Positions 17,696 through 27,945 of a DNA stretch of 64,000 bases are shown here, one piece after another; position 1 is the stretch's first letter; each line of letters opens with the position of its first letter. The notes below the pieces were generated by a model, which saw nothing but the letters and a program-made list of their open reading frames with translations, did no database searches and was not told the origin of the DNA. A program made the translations under genes and the position numbers. The stretch comes from Methylomonas sp. AM2-LC (lineage in GTDB: Bacteria; Pseudomonadota; Gammaproteobacteria; Methylococcales; Methylomonadaceae): assembly GCF_039904985.1 (NCBI RefSeq), contig NZ_CP157005.1, forward strand, positions 186,001 to 250,000, in the 5' to 3' direction.

Positions 17696-18388
17696 ATGCA
17701 AATCCCCATCGCATTTGAATTCCAAAGTAACCAGACTTTTACCAGTTATTTTCCCGGCAATAATGCAGAAATTATCAATCAATTACATACGTTTGCAGAA
17801 AAAGAACAAGAACAGCAAATTTATCTCTGGGGTGACTCTGGAAGTGGCAAGAGCCATTTGCTGCATGCTTGTTGCCAATTAGCAAAATCATTAGGTAAAG
17901 ACCCCTTTTATCTTTGTTTTAATCAAGATAATCTTCCCTCACCAGCTATTTTGGAAGGCCTTGAAAACATGGAAATCGTCGCTCTGGATAATTTACAACA
18001 TATTGCCGAAAATGCCGTTTGGCAACTATCATTATTCAATTTTTATAACAACCATCGGCAAAATAATGGTCGCTTGTTACTCACCGCTGACTGTCCGCCC
18101 AAATTTTTACCGTTTAGCCTATTGGATCTTAAAACGCGGATGGGATGGGGGCTTACCTTGAAAATTCAGTCCTTGCGCGATGATCAGCTAATTGAAGCTT
18201 TAACCTATAAAGCACATGATTTAGGTTTTGATATCCCTCCCGGCGTGGGAAAGTTTCTACTCAATCATTATGTGCATGATTTGTCAGCTTTGTGGGTATT
18301 ACTTGAAAAAATTGATCGCGCCACCTTGGTAGCAAAACGTAAACTAACCATCCCTTTTTTGAAGCAAATTCTGGAAGAACAGGCTTAG
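17696..18388 (+). CDS. hda: DnaA regulatory inactivator Hda
   Basis: The 230-residue AAA+ protein resembles the DnaA ATPase domain without its DNA-binding domain, as Hda does. The N-terminal MQIPIAFEF supplies a clamp-binding QxxxxF-type motif. Walker A is GDSGSGKSHL (about 47-56), the Walker B region is IVALDNLQ, sensor 1 is RLLLTADCPP, and the Box VII arginine finger region is LKTRMGWG. Hda bound to the DNA-loaded beta clamp stimulates ATP hydrolysis by DnaA and so prevents over-initiation. It is paired with the DUF2069 gene upstream. Confidence 0.95.
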   Translation: MQIPIAFEFQSNQTFTSYFPGNNAEIINQLHTFAEKEQEQQIYLWGDSGSGKSHLLHACCQLAKSLGKDPFYLCFNQDNLPSPAILEGLENMEIVALDNLQHIAENAVWQLSLFNFYNNHRQNNGRLLLTADCPPKFLPFSLLDLKTRMGWGLTLKIQSLRDDQLIEALTYKAHDLGFDIPPGVGKFLLNHYVHDLSALWVLLEKIDRATLVAKRKLTIPFLKQILEEQA

Positions 18389-18558
18389 AAGGCTACAAAT
18401 CACCCAATTACAACCCCATTCCATACTGTAAAAAAATTGACATTCTGTTTTTTTTGAATTTTCGGTTAGAATGGTGAGATTTCATTGACACTGTCATTGA
18501 GGAAACCCTGGCAAGGTGCCAAGGGTTAATAAAGTTTTCATTCATTTAGAGTATAACC

Positions 18559-20643
18559 ATGACTGATCTATCGCTATACAGAAATATCGGTATCTTCGCA
18601 CACGTAGATGCCGGTAAAACAACCACGACCGAACGGATTTTAAAATTGACCGGAAAAATCCATAAAATCGGTGAAGTACATGACGGTGCAGCGACAACAG
18701 ACTTCATGGAGCAAGAGCAAGAACGCGGTATTACCATTCAGTCTGCCGCAACATCTTGCGAATGGAATGGTCACCGTTTAAATATTATTGATACTCCGGG
18801 TCACGTTGACTTTACTATCGAAGTTTATCGTTCACTGAAAGTATTGGATGGTGGTATCGGTGTATTCTGTGGTTCTGGTGGTGTTGAACCCCAATCAGAA
18901 ACCAACTGGCGCTATGCCAACGACTCTGAAGTTTCCAGGATCATTTACATCAATAAACTTGACCGTTTAGGCGCTGACTTCTATCGCGTGGTTAAACAGG
19001 TAGAAGATGTATTAGGTGCACGCCCTTTAGTGATGACACTCCCTATTGGTACTGAAGAAAATTTTGTGGGTGTAGTTGATTTGCTGACCCGCAAAGCTTG
19101 GGTTTGGGATGATTCAGGGGATCCATTGAAATACACTATTCAAGAGCCACCTGCAGAAATGGCAGATCTTATTGAAGAATGGCGTGAAAAACTGATTGAA
19201 ACTGCTGTTGAGCAGGATGATGATGCCATGGAAAAATATCTGGAAGGTATTGAACCCGACATGGAGACCGTTAATCGCTGCATCCGCACTGGTACCCGTG
19301 AACTGGCATTTTTCCCTACCTATGGCGGCTCTTCTTTCAAAAACAAAGGTGTGCAGTTGGTATTGAATGCTGTTGTTGATTATTTGCCTGATCCTACCGA
19401 AGTTAAACCACAACCTGAAGTGGATCTGGAAGGTAACCCAACCGGTACTTTTGCGATTGTCGATGCAAGCAAACCTTTACGCGCCTTGGCATTTAAAATC
19501 ATGGACGACCGTTTTGGTGCTCTTACCTTCTTACGTATATACTCAGGAAGACTGGAAAAAGGAACTACGGTTTTAAATACCTTTACCGGAAAAACCGAAC
19601 GTATTGGTCGTATCGTTGAAATGCACGCTAACTCACGTGAAGAGCGCGATTCTGCCCAAGCAGGTGATATCGTGGCAGTTATCGGTATGAAAAACGTACA
19701 AACGGGTCATACTTTATGTGATCCAGACAAGCCAGCAACATTGGAACCAATGGTATTCCCTGATCCAGTTATTTCTATTGCTATTTCGCCTAAAGATAAG
19801 GGCAGTAACGAAAAAATGGGTATAGCACTGGGTAAGATGATTCAGGAAGATCCATCTTTCCGCGTTGAAACCGACCAAGAAAGCGGCGAAGTCATCATCA
19901 AAGGGATGGGCGAATTACATCTTGACATTAAAGTTGATATTTTAAGACGTACTCATGGTGTGGATGTAAACGTAGGTAAACCTCAAGTTGCTTATCGGGA
20001 AACGATTACACAACGCATTGAAGACAGTTATACCCATAAAAAACAATCAGGTGGTTCTGGACAGTACGCCAAAATCGATTACATCATCGAACCAGGTGAA
20101 GTGGGTAGCGGCTTTGTATTTGAATCTACCGTTACTGGTGGTAACGTACCTAGAGAATACTGGCCAGCTGTGGAAAAAGGTTTCAAAGCAAGTATCGATA
20201 AAGGTGTTTTGGCGGGCTTCCCATTGTTAGACTTCAAAGTCAATCTGACCGATGGTTCATTCCATGCTGTTGACTCGTCCTCTATTGCTTTCGAAATTGC
20301 CGCACGCGCTGCCTATCGTCAATCCATTCCTAAAGCGAGTCCACAACTGTTGGAACCGATTATGAAAGTTGATGTATTCACACCAGATAGTCATGTGGGT
20401 GATGTTATTGGCGACCTTAACCGTCGTCGCGGTATGATCAAATCACAAGATCCAGGTGTAACAGGGGTTCGAATTAAAGCCGATGTTCCGCTTAGCGATA
20501 TGTTTGGTTATATTGGTGATTTACGTACCATGACTTCGGGTCGTGGTCAGTTCTCAATGGAGTTTTCTCACTATACACCTTGCCCTCGCAACGTAGCAGA
20601 AGAAGTCATCAAAGAAGTTAAAGAACGTAACAAAGATAAATAA
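18559..20643 (+). CDS. Elongation factor G, second type (EF-G2)
   Basis: The 694-residue translational GTPase has G1 [11 protein letters not shown]2 [10 protein letters not shown]3 DTPGHVDF and G4 NKLD, followed by domains II-V. Variant residues such as [28 protein letters not shown] match the second EF-G paralogue seen in vibrios and pseudomonads rather than the str-operon fusA. It is not linked to rpsL, rpsG or tuf here, which agrees. Such paralogues often act mainly in translocation or ribosome recycling under particular conditions. The 5' leader contains a bulged hairpin (18504-18527). Confidence 0.93.
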   Translation: MTDLSLYRNIGIFAHVDAGKTTTTERILKLTGKIHKIGEVHDGAATTDFMEQEQERGITIQSAATSCEWNGHRLNIIDTPGHVDFTIEVYRSLKVLDGGIGVFCGSGGVEPQSETNWRYANDSEVSRIIYINKLDRLGADFYRVVKQVEDVLGARPLVMTLPIGTEENFVGVVDLLTRKAWVWDDSGDPLKYTIQEPPAEMADLIEEWREKLIETAVEQDDDAMEKYLEGIEPDMETVNRCIRTGTRELAFFPTYGGSSFKNKGVQLVLNAVVDYLPDPTEVKPQPEVDLEGNPTGTFAIVDASKPLRALAFKIMDDRFGALTFLRIYSGRLEKGTTVLNTFTGKTERIGRIVEMHANSREERDSAQAGDIVAVIGMKNVQTGHTLCDPDKPATLEPMVFPDPVISIAISPKDKGSNEKMGIALGKMIQEDPSFRVETDQESGEVIIKGMGELHLDIKVDILRRTHGVDVNVGKPQVAYRETITQRIEDSYTHKKQSGGSGQYAKIDYIIEPGEVGSGFVFESTVTGGNVPREYWPAVEKGFKASIDKGVLAGFPLLDFKVNLTDGSFHAVDSSSIAFEIAARAAYRQSIPKASPQLLEPIMKVDVFTPDSHVGDVIGDLNRRRGMIKSQDPGVTGVRIKADVPLSDMFGYIGDLRTMTSGRGQFSMEFSHYTPCPRNVAEEVIKEVKERNKDK

Positions 20644-20661
20644 TCATTATATTGGGTGGTA

Positions 20662-20687
20662 ACTGAAGACTGATTTCGGTCTTCAGT
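20662..20687 (+). terminator. Hairpin downstream of the EF-G2 gene
   Basis: ACTGAAGAC (20662-20670) and GTCTTCAGT (20679-20687) form a perfect 9-bp stem 19 bases after the EF-G2 stop. There is no clear T-run, so it may protect or pause the transcript. Confidence 0.55.
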
Positions 20688-20750
20688 CCAAATCACTTTT
20701 ACATTATTTATCTACCTGCTGTCTTTACAACAGGTCTTTTAAACCATAAA

Positions 20751-20769
20751 GTTTCCGTACGGCGGAAAC
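20751..20769. promoter_or_regulatory. Inverted repeat upstream of fdxA
   Basis: GTTTCCG and CGGAAAC form a perfect 7-bp inverted repeat around TACGG, 31 bases before the fdxA start. It could be a regulator site or a leader hairpin. Confidence 0.35.
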
Positions 20770-20800
20770 TTGTTCATTATCATTACCTTGGAAGAACATT

Positions 20801-21124
20801 ATGGCTTTTGTCATCACCGAAAACTGCATCAAATGCAAATTCACCGATTGCGTTGACGTCTGTCCTGTCGACTGCTTTCATGAAGGACCTAATTTTCTGG
20901 TTATCGATCCTGATGAATGTATCGATTGCACACTTTGTGAACCAGAATGCCCTGCTAACGCAATTTATGCTGAAGATGAAGTGCCTGAAGGGCAAGAACA
21001 ATTCATCGCGTTGAATGCAGAATTGTCAAAATTATGGCCCGTTATCACTGAAGTGAAAGACGCTTCACCCGATGCCGACGAATGGAACGGCAAAACTGGG
21101 AAGCTTAGTTATTTAGAACGATAA
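20801..21124 (+). CDS. fdxA: Seven-iron (3Fe-4S/4Fe-4S) ferredoxin
   Basis: The 107-residue protein is nearly colinear with Azotobacter ferredoxin I. The nine cysteines (9, 12, 17, 21, 25, 40, 43, 46, 50) are in the expected order, with [18 protein letters not shown] supplying the first cluster and [12 protein letters not shown] the second. The C-terminal extension [22 protein letters not shown] is also conserved. It is a low-potential cytoplasmic electron carrier, and in Azotobacter it is linked to the superoxide/oxidative response. The gene stands alone, with an inverted repeat upstream and a strong shared terminator downstream. Confidence 0.95.
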   Translation: MAFVITENCIKCKFTDCVDVCPVDCFHEGPNFLVIDPDECIDCTLCEPECPANAIYAEDEVPEGQEQFIALNAELSKLWPVITEVKDASPDADEWNGKTGKLSYLER

Positions 21125-21130
21125 AATCTG

Positions 21131-21161
21131 ATGGCTGAACGCGCTGAACGCGTTCAGCCAT
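21131..21161. terminator. Bidirectional terminator between fdxA and selO
   Basis: ATGGCTGAACGCG (21131-21143) and CGCGTTCAGCCAT (21149-21161) form a perfect 13-bp stem with a 5-base loop between two converging genes. Confidence 0.8.
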
Positions 21162-21164
21162 TAA

Positions 21165-22760
21165 TCATGAACTACAGGATAACATTGAACAACCCGCTCG
21201 TTGTTTAGCCCAATCGGGTCGTTTGGCAGTAAAACGTGATTTACCTGGCTGCTCAGTGTACGGCTGACGTAGCACGTCTAACAATTCTTCCACCAAAGCA
21301 AAATCTCCCTGTTCAGCCTGATCAATGGCTTCTTGAGCGAGATAATTTCGTAATACATAACAAGGGTTAACACTTTGCATTTGCGTAATACGATCTTGAT
21401 CATTGATGGTATTTTTCCGCAACCGCTGTAAATAGTCATTAAACCATGCTTCGGCTAATATCGTACTCTCGTGATCTAGCGCTTTATAACTAACCTGTTC
21501 AATAAAAAGGTAAAACTCACTTAGCGTCGAATTGACATTCAAATTGGCTAAACCTCGATAAAACAAGGTCATGTCAACTTCTGCTATCTGTAACAATTTA
21601 AATAAATCTGTCAACAAACTCTCATCACTGTCTGGATTAAACGTCTCTAATCCCAACTTAACGGCTTGCATAGTTTGCCAACCTTTTTCAAATCGTGAGA
21701 AGTAATGACTTACCGCCTGCTGTAGAGGTTCTGCGCGTTTAATCAATGGGTAAATAGCATTGGCCAGCTGCACCAAATTCCAATAGGCGATTTGTGGCTG
21801 ATTTCCATAGCGATAACGACGACCCTGTGCATCTGTAGTGTTTGGTGTCCAATCAGGATCATAATTTTCTAACCATCCATAGGGACCATAATCAATGGTC
21901 AGCCCCAGTATCGACATATTGTCTGTATTCATTACACCATGTACAAATCCTACGCGTTGCCAATGAATAATCATATCGGCCGTTTTTTCACAAACCTCTG
22001 TGAACCATTGCAAATAAATCGCTGGGGTTGGAGATCCTAGATGGGGAAAATCATGTGCTATAGTGTAATCTACCAGTTTTTTTAAGGTACCCAAATCATC
22101 ACGGGAGGTGAAAATTTGAAAACTGCCAAATCGAGTAAAAGAAGGTGCAACTCGGCAAACCACTGCACCCTGCTCCCATTGCGGATTACCATCGTAAAAC
22201 ATATCGCGTCTAACCTGTTTTCCGGTTAGAATGACGCTTAACGCACGGGTAGTGGGTACTCCCAAGTAATACATTGCTTCACTGCATAAAAATTCGCGAA
22301 TAGATGAACGTAACACAGCCAGTCCGTCTGCACTGCGTGAATAAGGTGTCAGACCGGCACCTTTTAATTGTAAAGTCAGATATTCGCCTTGACGCGTAAC
22401 AGCTTCTCCAAGATTAATGACCCGACCATCACCCAACTGTCCTGCCCAATGTCCAAATTGATGCCCTCCATAACAACAGGCATAAGGGTCCATTCCTTCA
22501 GCTAAACTATTGCCAACAAATATTTGACTGAAAGCTATAGATTGACAGACGTCTGCAGATAAATCCAGTTGTGCGGCCATATCTGGAGAATAGGCCACTA
22601 AGGTAGGCTCTGCTACTTGAGTAGGGATTACGCGAGAATAACAGGCTTGGTAAACTTGTCGGCGATAATTGTCAGTTTCAGCATCAGCAGGAAGTTCACG
22701 CACAAAACGATTATCAAATTTTAAGTTGTCTAATGTATATCTGTTTGCTTGGGTAGACAT
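21165..22760 (-). CDS. selO: Protein adenylyltransferase SelO
   Basis: The 531-residue protein is a SelO/YdiU pseudokinase, which transfers AMP to protein hydroxyl groups during oxidative stress. Hallmark runs are visible: FVGNSLAEGMDPYACCYGGHQFGHWAGQLGDGRVINLGE, YSRSADGLAVLRSSIREFLCSEAM, and GFVHGVMNTDNMSILGLTIDYGPYGWLENYDPDWTPN, which holds the inverted-pocket Asp/Asn residues. The tail ends CSMLSCSS; the penultimate cysteine position is selenocysteine in animal SelO and Cys in bacteria. Full length. It is convergent with fdxA and divergent from the BamE-like lipoprotein gene. Confidence 0.95.
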   Translation of the reverse strand: MSTQANRYTLDNLKFDNRFVRELPADAETDNYRRQVYQACYSRVIPTQVAEPTLVAYSPDMAAQLDLSADVCQSIAFSQIFVGNSLAEGMDPYACCYGGHQFGHWAGQLGDGRVINLGEAVTRQGEYLTLQLKGAGLTPYSRSADGLAVLRSSIREFLCSEAMYYLGVPTTRALSVILTGKQVRRDMFYDGNPQWEQGAVVCRVAPSFTRFGSFQIFTSRDDLGTLKKLVDYTIAHDFPHLGSPTPAIYLQWFTEVCEKTADMIIHWQRVGFVHGVMNTDNMSILGLTIDYGPYGWLENYDPDWTPNTTDAQGRRYRYGNQPQIAYWNLVQLANAIYPLIKRAEPLQQAVSHYFSRFEKGWQTMQAVKLGLETFNPDSDESLLTDLFKLLQIAEVDMTLFYRGLANLNVNSTLSEFYLFIEQVSYKALDHESTILAEAWFNDYLQRLRKNTINDQDRITQMQSVNPCYVLRNYLAQEAIDQAEQGDFALVEELLDVLRQPYTEQPGKSRFTAKRPDWAKQRAGCSMLSCSS

Positions 22761-22860
22761 AATATTTTGGCTAAAATGAGCTCAGATTACGGATTTCTGC
22801 AACAAAACACCCCTCTGTAGGGGCATCACACCTTTAATTTTTATCAAACAGGGATTACTT

Positions 22861-23193
22861 ATGAAAACCCATAGCTTACTGACTGGAAAATTTAACTTAT
22901 TATTGCTTATTTGCAGTATTACTGCCACACAATTGACAGGCTGCTTTACGGTGGGACAAGAATTCGCGGCCAGCCGGGTTTCCGAAATCAAAATTGGTCA
23001 AACCCGGAAACAGGACATTAACGATCTCTTTGGTACACCCTGGCGCACTGGCTTAGAAGATGGACACACCACCTGGACGTACGGCATATACAAGTATTCC
23101 ATATTTGGAAATAACGATACACAGGATTTATTACTTCGTTTTGACCCTCAAGGTCTGGTGCGCTCTTATACGTTTAGTACAACACGTAAATAA
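22861..23193 (+). CDS. SmpA/OmlA (BamE-like) domain lipoprotein
   Basis: The 110-residue protein has a lipoprotein signal with lipobox LTGC (Cys28). The mature part VSEIKIGQTRKQDINDLFGTPWRTGLEDGHTTWTYG has the helix-helix-strand pattern of the SmpA/OmlA fold (KIG.T...D...LFG.P). It is too short and too different from E. coli BamE to assign it as the assembly-machine subunit, so it may be a paralogue of unknown role at the outer membrane. It is divergent from selO. Its stop lies 5 bases from the convergent dynamin-like gene. Confidence 0.8.
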   Translation: MKTHSLLTGKFNLLLLICSITATQLTGCFTVGQEFAASRVSEIKIGQTRKQDINDLFGTPWRTGLEDGHTTWTYGIYKYSIFGNNDTQDLLLRFDPQGLVRSYTFSTTRK

Positions 23194-23198
23194 AAAGC

Positions 23199-25130
23199 TT
23201 AATTAATTTTGACTTCAAAATGCATGGCTTTGATGATACCAACCAATTGCTGGCGCTGAAGTTTTATCGGTGCCAGCTCTGCTTCAAGCTGAGCGATACT
23301 GACGGCAACCATATCTTTTGACTGATTGATTTTTTTAAGCATCTGCAACCGACCTTCGATTTGAATTTTATGATCTTTAATCTGATGAATAAGTGGATTT
23401 AGTACGCTATTGCTCCAAATTGCAGAATCTCTGTAAGCTTGTTGCAAAATATATCTGGCTTTATAAATCAGGGTGGTATAAAGCTTATTGATGACGACAC
23501 TTTGCTCAGTCATGGTGGTTCTGGCGCTATTTCGAAATGCATCACCCTCTGCAAAAATCTGTTCTAATTCGAATTGATAATATTTAATTGAAAATAACTC
23601 TGGTTCAATTTCATTAAAACCATAATCATCACGAAATTTTTTATGAATAGCCTTTACCAAACGACGCGTTTCATCTGTAATATCTAAAGAATCTTGCAGC
23701 AGATCTCGCAACTCATCAAATAATTTACGGATACTCTGTTTTAAACCAAAGGTGGTTAAACTTTTGTCCATTTCCACCCGGGTTCTCTTGATAATTTCGT
23801 CAATTTTTTCATTCGCGAAACTATTGATCAGCATTCTGGCTTGTACAGCAAACACTTTACGACTGGCTTGAAAATTTTCCACATTTAGCAAATAGGTACT
23901 TTGATGTTCACGGGTTTCCGCCATCAATTTCTCTGTCATTTCTTGATTATTGAAATCAATCTGCTTAAATTCTTTTAATTGTTTTTCTGCATTAACAATT
24001 TTAGTTTCCATCAACTTCAAAGATTCACTAACCATATACCCAATTTCTTTGCGTACCCCCGCTGTCAGGATGTTACGACGTTGATCGAGTATATCTTTGG
24101 ATAGGTAGTTTTCTAACTTTTGCAAACGGCTTTTTTCAAGCAAATCAGCATCATTTCTGATTTTTGCCAATAATCCTTGTTTTGCAGATACCGCAAAGAT
24201 AAAATTCTGGTCGATATTTAAAATAGATGCAGTGGATTGAATTTGATTTTGAATGGCAGCATCGCAGTTGTGATTTTCAGCCAAATCATCCCACATGGAA
24301 TCGATTTTGTTCATCACTACAGCCAAACCTTGACGCTGTTGACCACTAGCATTGCAAACATGGGAATTCCACATTTCCAGATCCGACTTCGTCACTCCCG
24401 TGTCTGCAGCCAGTACAAAAATAATAGCCTGGGCACTGGGTAATATATTTAAAGTTAGCTCTGGTTCACAGCCTAATGCATTTAAACCTGGAGTATCAAG
24501 TATGCATAAACCTTCCTTCAATAACGGGTGTGGAAAACTAATTAAAGCATGACGCCAACAGGGTATTTCCACATATTCAGGATTAATATTACCTTGTTCG
24601 GCAGCTTCTCGCTCATTCCATAAACCTAGTTTATACGCCTTATCTTTACTAACCTGCTTGGTTGCAATCAGTGATTTAAAGGCTTCCTGCATCTGTGTGG
24701 GCGAGTCACAATCCAAATCAATTTGTGTCCAGCAATCAAGCTGACTTTTATAATTTAATAAGGAAGTATCTTCAAGACGAGTTTCAATGTCGAGCAAACG
24801 AATATAACTGCCACCTTTTTGATCCCAAAATAACTCGGTGGGTGACATCGTGGTGCGTCCGGGCGAAGACGGCAAAAGTCGCACGCCGGTTTCTGCAAAA
24901 AAAAGTGCATTGATTAATTCTGTTTTACCACGGGAGAACTCAGCAACAAACGCCAATGTTACTCGATCAGCACGCAGACTTTGTAAAATACTCAGTATAG
25001 TATCGTTACTTTGTTCATCATTGAATTTATTATATCGACGCCATTCCCTATACAATTCAATTGATTGTATTAACTTATCCCGCCAATGTGAATAGTCTAG
25101 CAACTCTTCTTTAAATTCCAGATTTCTCAT
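23199..25130 (-). CDS. Bacterial dynamin-like GTPase
   Basis: The 643-residue protein has an N-terminal dynamin-type GTPase domain (about 50-320). G1 is AEFSRGKTE (residues about 63-71; the first Gly of the usual GEFSxGKS is Ala), G3 is ILDTPGLNALG, and G4 is VMNKIDSMWDD. The rest is predicted helical and coiled-coil (LKLMETKIVNAEKQLKEFKQI and later runs), fitting the stalk of a dynamin-like protein. There is no obvious transmembrane helix. Family members remodel membranes, protect membranes under stress or act in phage defence. It stands alone here, without a second dynamin partner, so the role stays open. A MITE-like element lies upstream. Confidence 0.8.
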   Translation of the reverse strand: MRNLEFKEELLDYSHWRDKLIQSIELYREWRRYNKFNDEQSNDTILSILQSLRADRVTLAFVAEFSRGKTELINALFFAETGVRLLPSSPGRTTMSPTELFWDQKGGSYIRLLDIETRLEDTSLLNYKSQLDCWTQIDLDCDSPTQMQEAFKSLIATKQVSKDKAYKLGLWNEREAAEQGNINPEYVEIPCWRHALISFPHPLLKEGLCILDTPGLNALGCEPELTLNILPSAQAIIFVLAADTGVTKSDLEMWNSHVCNASGQQRQGLAVVMNKIDSMWDDLAENHNCDAAIQNQIQSTASILNIDQNFIFAVSAKQGLLAKIRNDADLLEKSRLQKLENYLSKDILDQRRNILTAGVRKEIGYMVSESLKLMETKIVNAEKQLKEFKQIDFNNQEMTEKLMAETREHQSTYLLNVENFQASRKVFAVQARMLINSFANEKIDEIIKRTRVEMDKSLTTFGLKQSIRKLFDELRDLLQDSLDITDETRRLVKAIHKKFRDDYGFNEIEPELFSIKYYQFELEQIFAEGDAFRNSARTTMTEQSVVINKLYTTLIYKARYILQQAYRDSAIWSNSVLNPLIHQIKDHKIQIEGRLQMLKKINQSKDMVAVSIAQLEAELAPIKLQRQQLVGIIKAMHFEVKIN

Positions 25131-25262
25131 AGTAAACCTACTCTGCTGACTAACTCATATAAGCACATAATGATCACAAATTTTAAACAAGACCAATCGT
25201 ATAGCCTGATTTGGCAATCAGTCGCTATAGTGACATTTGCATTAAAGACTTGCATGGATTAA

Positions 25263-25503
25263 TTATCCTAGAAACAGCAGTTGAACGTACCCGAGGGTGC
25301 CGTTTTCAGTTTGTCTGGCAAGGCGCGATACACCACATGGCCGCATTCTAAAAGGAATTGCAACGCAGTTAGATGAGCTGAAAACGGTATCGTCGGCTGT
25401 GTAGCGGTCTCACCATTTAGGTGAGTACGATTAATGACTAAATTCATTGATTCTAATAACTTTAATTAGTTAACGAAGCGGTCAACTGCTGTTTCTAGGA
25501 TTA
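25263..25503. mobile_element. MITE-like element with 19-bp terminal inverted repeats
   Basis: TCCTAGAAACAGCAGTTGA (25266-25284) and its exact reverse complement (25482-25500) bound a 235-bp segment, with TTA on both outer sides (25263-25265, 25501-25503) as a likely target duplication. Inside is a second perfect inverted repeat CCGTTTTCAG (25300-25309) / CTGAAAACGG (25378-25387). No ORF is present, so it would be a non-autonomous element. It ends 6 bases from the pyrE stop codon and may serve as its terminator. Confidence 0.7.
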
Positions 25504-25509
25504 GAGATA

Positions 25510-26160
25510 TCAGGAATTGGTATTAATACCATATTCTTGACGATAATCATTAATAATAGCTAATTTTTCAAAGTTTGAGACATCTTGCCGAATAAATTCA
25601 ATAATATCTTCTAAAGATATAATCGATAAAACGGGAATGCCAAATTGCGCAGAGACTTCCTGAACTGCTGAACGCGCAGAGTGACCTTTTTCCTGACGAT
25701 CCAAAGCAATCAATACCCCTGCTACCGTTGCGCCTGCAGCATTAATAATCTCTACTGATTCACGCACAGAGGTACCCGCAGTTATCACATCATCCAGTAT
25801 CAAAACTTTACCATATAATGCTGAACCCACTATAACACCACCCTCACCATGATCTTTCGCTTCTTTACGGTTAAAAGCAAACGGAATATCTGTTTTCTTA
25901 CGTGAATAGGCAATAGCGGTTGTACTGACCAAGGGAATGCCTTTATAGGCAGGTCCATAAAGAACATCGACTTCCAAACCTGAATTAATTAAGGCTTCCG
26001 CATAAAACTGCCCAAGCATATCCAGTTGAGCCCCCGTTTTAAACAAACCTGTGTTGAAAAAATAAGGGCTAGTGCGTCCAGATTTTAATTGGAATTCGCC
26101 AAATTTAAGCACGCCACAATTCAAGGCATATTGGATAAATTGTTGTTGATATGCAAGCAT
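25510..26160 (-). CDS. pyrE: Orotate phosphoribosyltransferase
   Basis: The 216-residue PyrE makes OMP from orotate and PRPP in pyrimidine synthesis. The PRPP-binding motif [16 protein letters not shown] is intact. [21 protein letters not shown] near the N-terminus and [25 protein letters not shown] (catalytic loop) are typical. The length equals the gammaproteobacterial enzyme. The gene lies downstream of hemW on the same strand with a short gap, and pyrF is elsewhere in this window (37390). The stop codon lies next to a MITE-like element. Confidence 0.96.
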   Translation of the reverse strand: MLAYQQQFIQYALNCGVLKFGEFQLKSGRTSPYFFNTGLFKTGAQLDMLGQFYAEALINSGLEVDVLYGPAYKGIPLVSTTAIAYSRKKTDIPFAFNRKEAKDHGEGGVIVGSALYGKVLILDDVITAGTSVRESVEIINAAGATVAGVLIALDRQEKGHSARSAVQEVSAQFGIPVLSIISLEDIIEFIRQDVSNFEKLAIINDYRQEYGINTNS

Positions 26161-26208
26161 AGTGAATTTTAATATAGGTATTTGATGATTGATTATACCC
26201 TGCTTAGG

Positions 26209-27357
26209 TTAAGGACAGAACTTTTCGAGAATCACATCAAGAAAATCCCAGCCTTTAGCGGAACAACGAAAGCGTTGCTGATGTTCTACCAATAAACTTT
26301 GCTTTAAACATTGCGTTAATGTGGGTTCCAGACTTTTCCTGTCTAAACCGGTGACTCGCTGATAGTCATCCAGACTAAAACCGTTACTCAAGCGCAGGGC
26401 GTTCATTAAAAACTCCAAAGGCAATTGCGCAACTTCAATAACAGTACGCTGATCAACACAGGCTTGTTTTAAATACTGCTCAGGATTTTTAGGTTTAGCT
26501 GTTCGTATAATATGGGTTGGTAAAGTTTGACTAATTTTTCCATGTGCTCCAGCTCCAATGCCCAGGTAGTCACCAAATTGCCAATAATTTTTATTATGTT
26601 GACACTGATAACCCGGTAAAGCATACGCGGAAACTTCATACTGCTGATAACCATTTTCTGCCAATTGTTGCTGACAGGCTTTTTGTGCACTGAATATATC
26701 TTCATCATCGGGTAATAACGGAGGATACTTGTAAAAATAAGTATTGGGCTCCAATGTCAATTGGTAAAAAGAGATATGCGTTGGTTTTAAAGCGATTGCG
26801 GTTTGAATATCATGCATGGCGTCAGCAAGGGTTTGCCCCGGTAAACCAAACATGAAATCCAGATTAAAATTTTCAAATCCGGCAGCACGTGCAATTTCCA
26901 CCGCCCGAATAGCCTCTTTAGCATTATGAATACGGCCTAAATCTTTCAAATACTGGTCGTTAAATGTTTGGACGCCAATAGATAGCCGGTTAATACCTAT
27001 TGACCGAAATTCGTGAAATTTGGCACTTTCAAAACTACCAGGATTAGCTTCCATTGTGATCTCACAATCATCCGCCAAAGTTACACATTGTTTGATTTCA
27101 GACAGTAAGCGTCCAATTTCTGTCGCCGAAAATAAACTAGGCGTACCACCCCCCATAAAAATACTGATTATTTGGGGTTGGGTCACCAGCAAACTAAGTT
27201 CACGCTGTAAATCAGCCAGTAAAGCGTCAACATATTGCGCCTCTGGTATAGCCGATTTTGTTTCATGCGAATTAAAATCGCAGTAGGGGCATTTGCGAAT
27301 ACACCAGGGAAAATGAATATACAAGCTAAGTGGCGACAAAGCTTTCTCGCTTACCAC
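26209..27357 (-). CDS. hemW: Radical SAM haem chaperone HemW
   Basis: The 382-residue protein has the radical SAM motif [10 protein letters not shown] (C19, C23, C26), followed by [27 protein letters not shown] and [12 protein letters not shown]. The HNKNYW...[10 protein letters not shown] segment distinguishes HemW-like proteins from HemN. HemW transfers haem to target enzymes; older annotations call it coproporphyrinogen oxidase. The start is a GTG at 27357 that overlaps the 3' end of gloA by 7 bases, so the two are translationally linked. Confidence 0.93.
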   Translation of the reverse strand: MVSEKALSPLSLYIHFPWCIRKCPYCDFNSHETKSAIPEAQYVDALLADLQRELSLLVTQPQIISIFMGGGTPSLFSATEIGRLLSEIKQCVTLADDCEITMEANPGSFESAKFHEFRSIGINRLSIGVQTFNDQYLKDLGRIHNAKEAIRAVEIARAAGFENFNLDFMFGLPGQTLADAMHDIQTAIALKPTHISFYQLTLEPNTYFYKYPPLLPDDEDIFSAQKACQQQLAENGYQQYEVSAYALPGYQCQHNKNYWQFGDYLGIGAGAHGKISQTLPTHIIRTAKPKNPEQYLKQACVDQRTVIEVAQLPLEFLMNALRLSNGFSLDDYQRVTGLDRKSLEPTLTQCLKQSLLVEHQQRFRCSAKGWDFLDVILEKFCP

Positions 27358-27791
27358 ACACCCACACTAGGCATAGATGCCCAAGGCTCCTGAATAGGCA
27401 AAGGGCTACCTTTTTGCAATAGTTCTATGGATATTTGATCAGGAGAACGAATAAAAGCCATCCAACCATCACGTGGAGGCCGAAGTATGCTCACGCCTTG
27501 CTCTAGGAGGTCTTGACAAAAATCGTAAATATTATCCACTTCAAAGGCCAAATGTCCGAAATTTCGTCCGCCAGTATAGTCCTCTGTATCCCAGTTATAG
27601 GTAAGTTCCAACAAGGGCGCATCCATGTTTTTTGCCGCCACAAAATCAAAAGATGCGGATAAATAAACCAGCGTAAAACGCCCCGCTTCACTTTCCAACC
27701 GTCTTACTTCCACTAAACCCAACTTTTGACAGTAAAAATCTAATGATTCTTCCAGGTTTTTAACCCGAATCATGGTATGCAGGTAACGCAT
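27351..27791 (-). CDS. gloA: Glyoxalase I (lactoylglutathione lyase)
   Basis: GloA isomerises the methylglyoxal-glutathione adduct to lactoylglutathione. The family opening [26 protein letters not shown] begins at ATG 27791, which has GGTGAG 7 bases upstream. An in-frame upstream start at 27881 would add 30 non-conserved residues and is rejected. Metal ligands appear as H5, E56 region, H in [10 protein letters not shown] and E in ISIELLQ. The product is 146 residues, slightly longer than the E. coli enzyme. It forms an operon with hemW. Confidence 0.94.
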   Translation of the reverse strand: MRYLHTMIRVKNLEESLDFYCQKLGLVEVRRLESEAGRFTLVYLSASFDFVAAKNMDAPLLELTYNWDTEDYTGGRNFGHLAFEVDNIYDFCQDLLEQGVSILRPPRDGWMAFIRSPDQISIELLQKGSPLPIQEPWASMPSVGVW

Positions 27792-27945
27792 AATTATACT
27801 CACCGATTTAAATAAATCACTATGGAAAACGGATTTTAAGTTAAATCCAATTTTCATATCGAAGTATTTTGTCAGTACCAAGATTTTAAATTAATCAGTA
27901 TTTCAACTTATAATAACCCTCATTATATTCTAGCAAAACTGATTT

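Noticed and set aside
18437..18476. TTGACA as the EF-G2 -35 box
   Set aside because: The nearest -10-like TAGAAT is 24 bases away, too far for a standard sigma-70 promoter.
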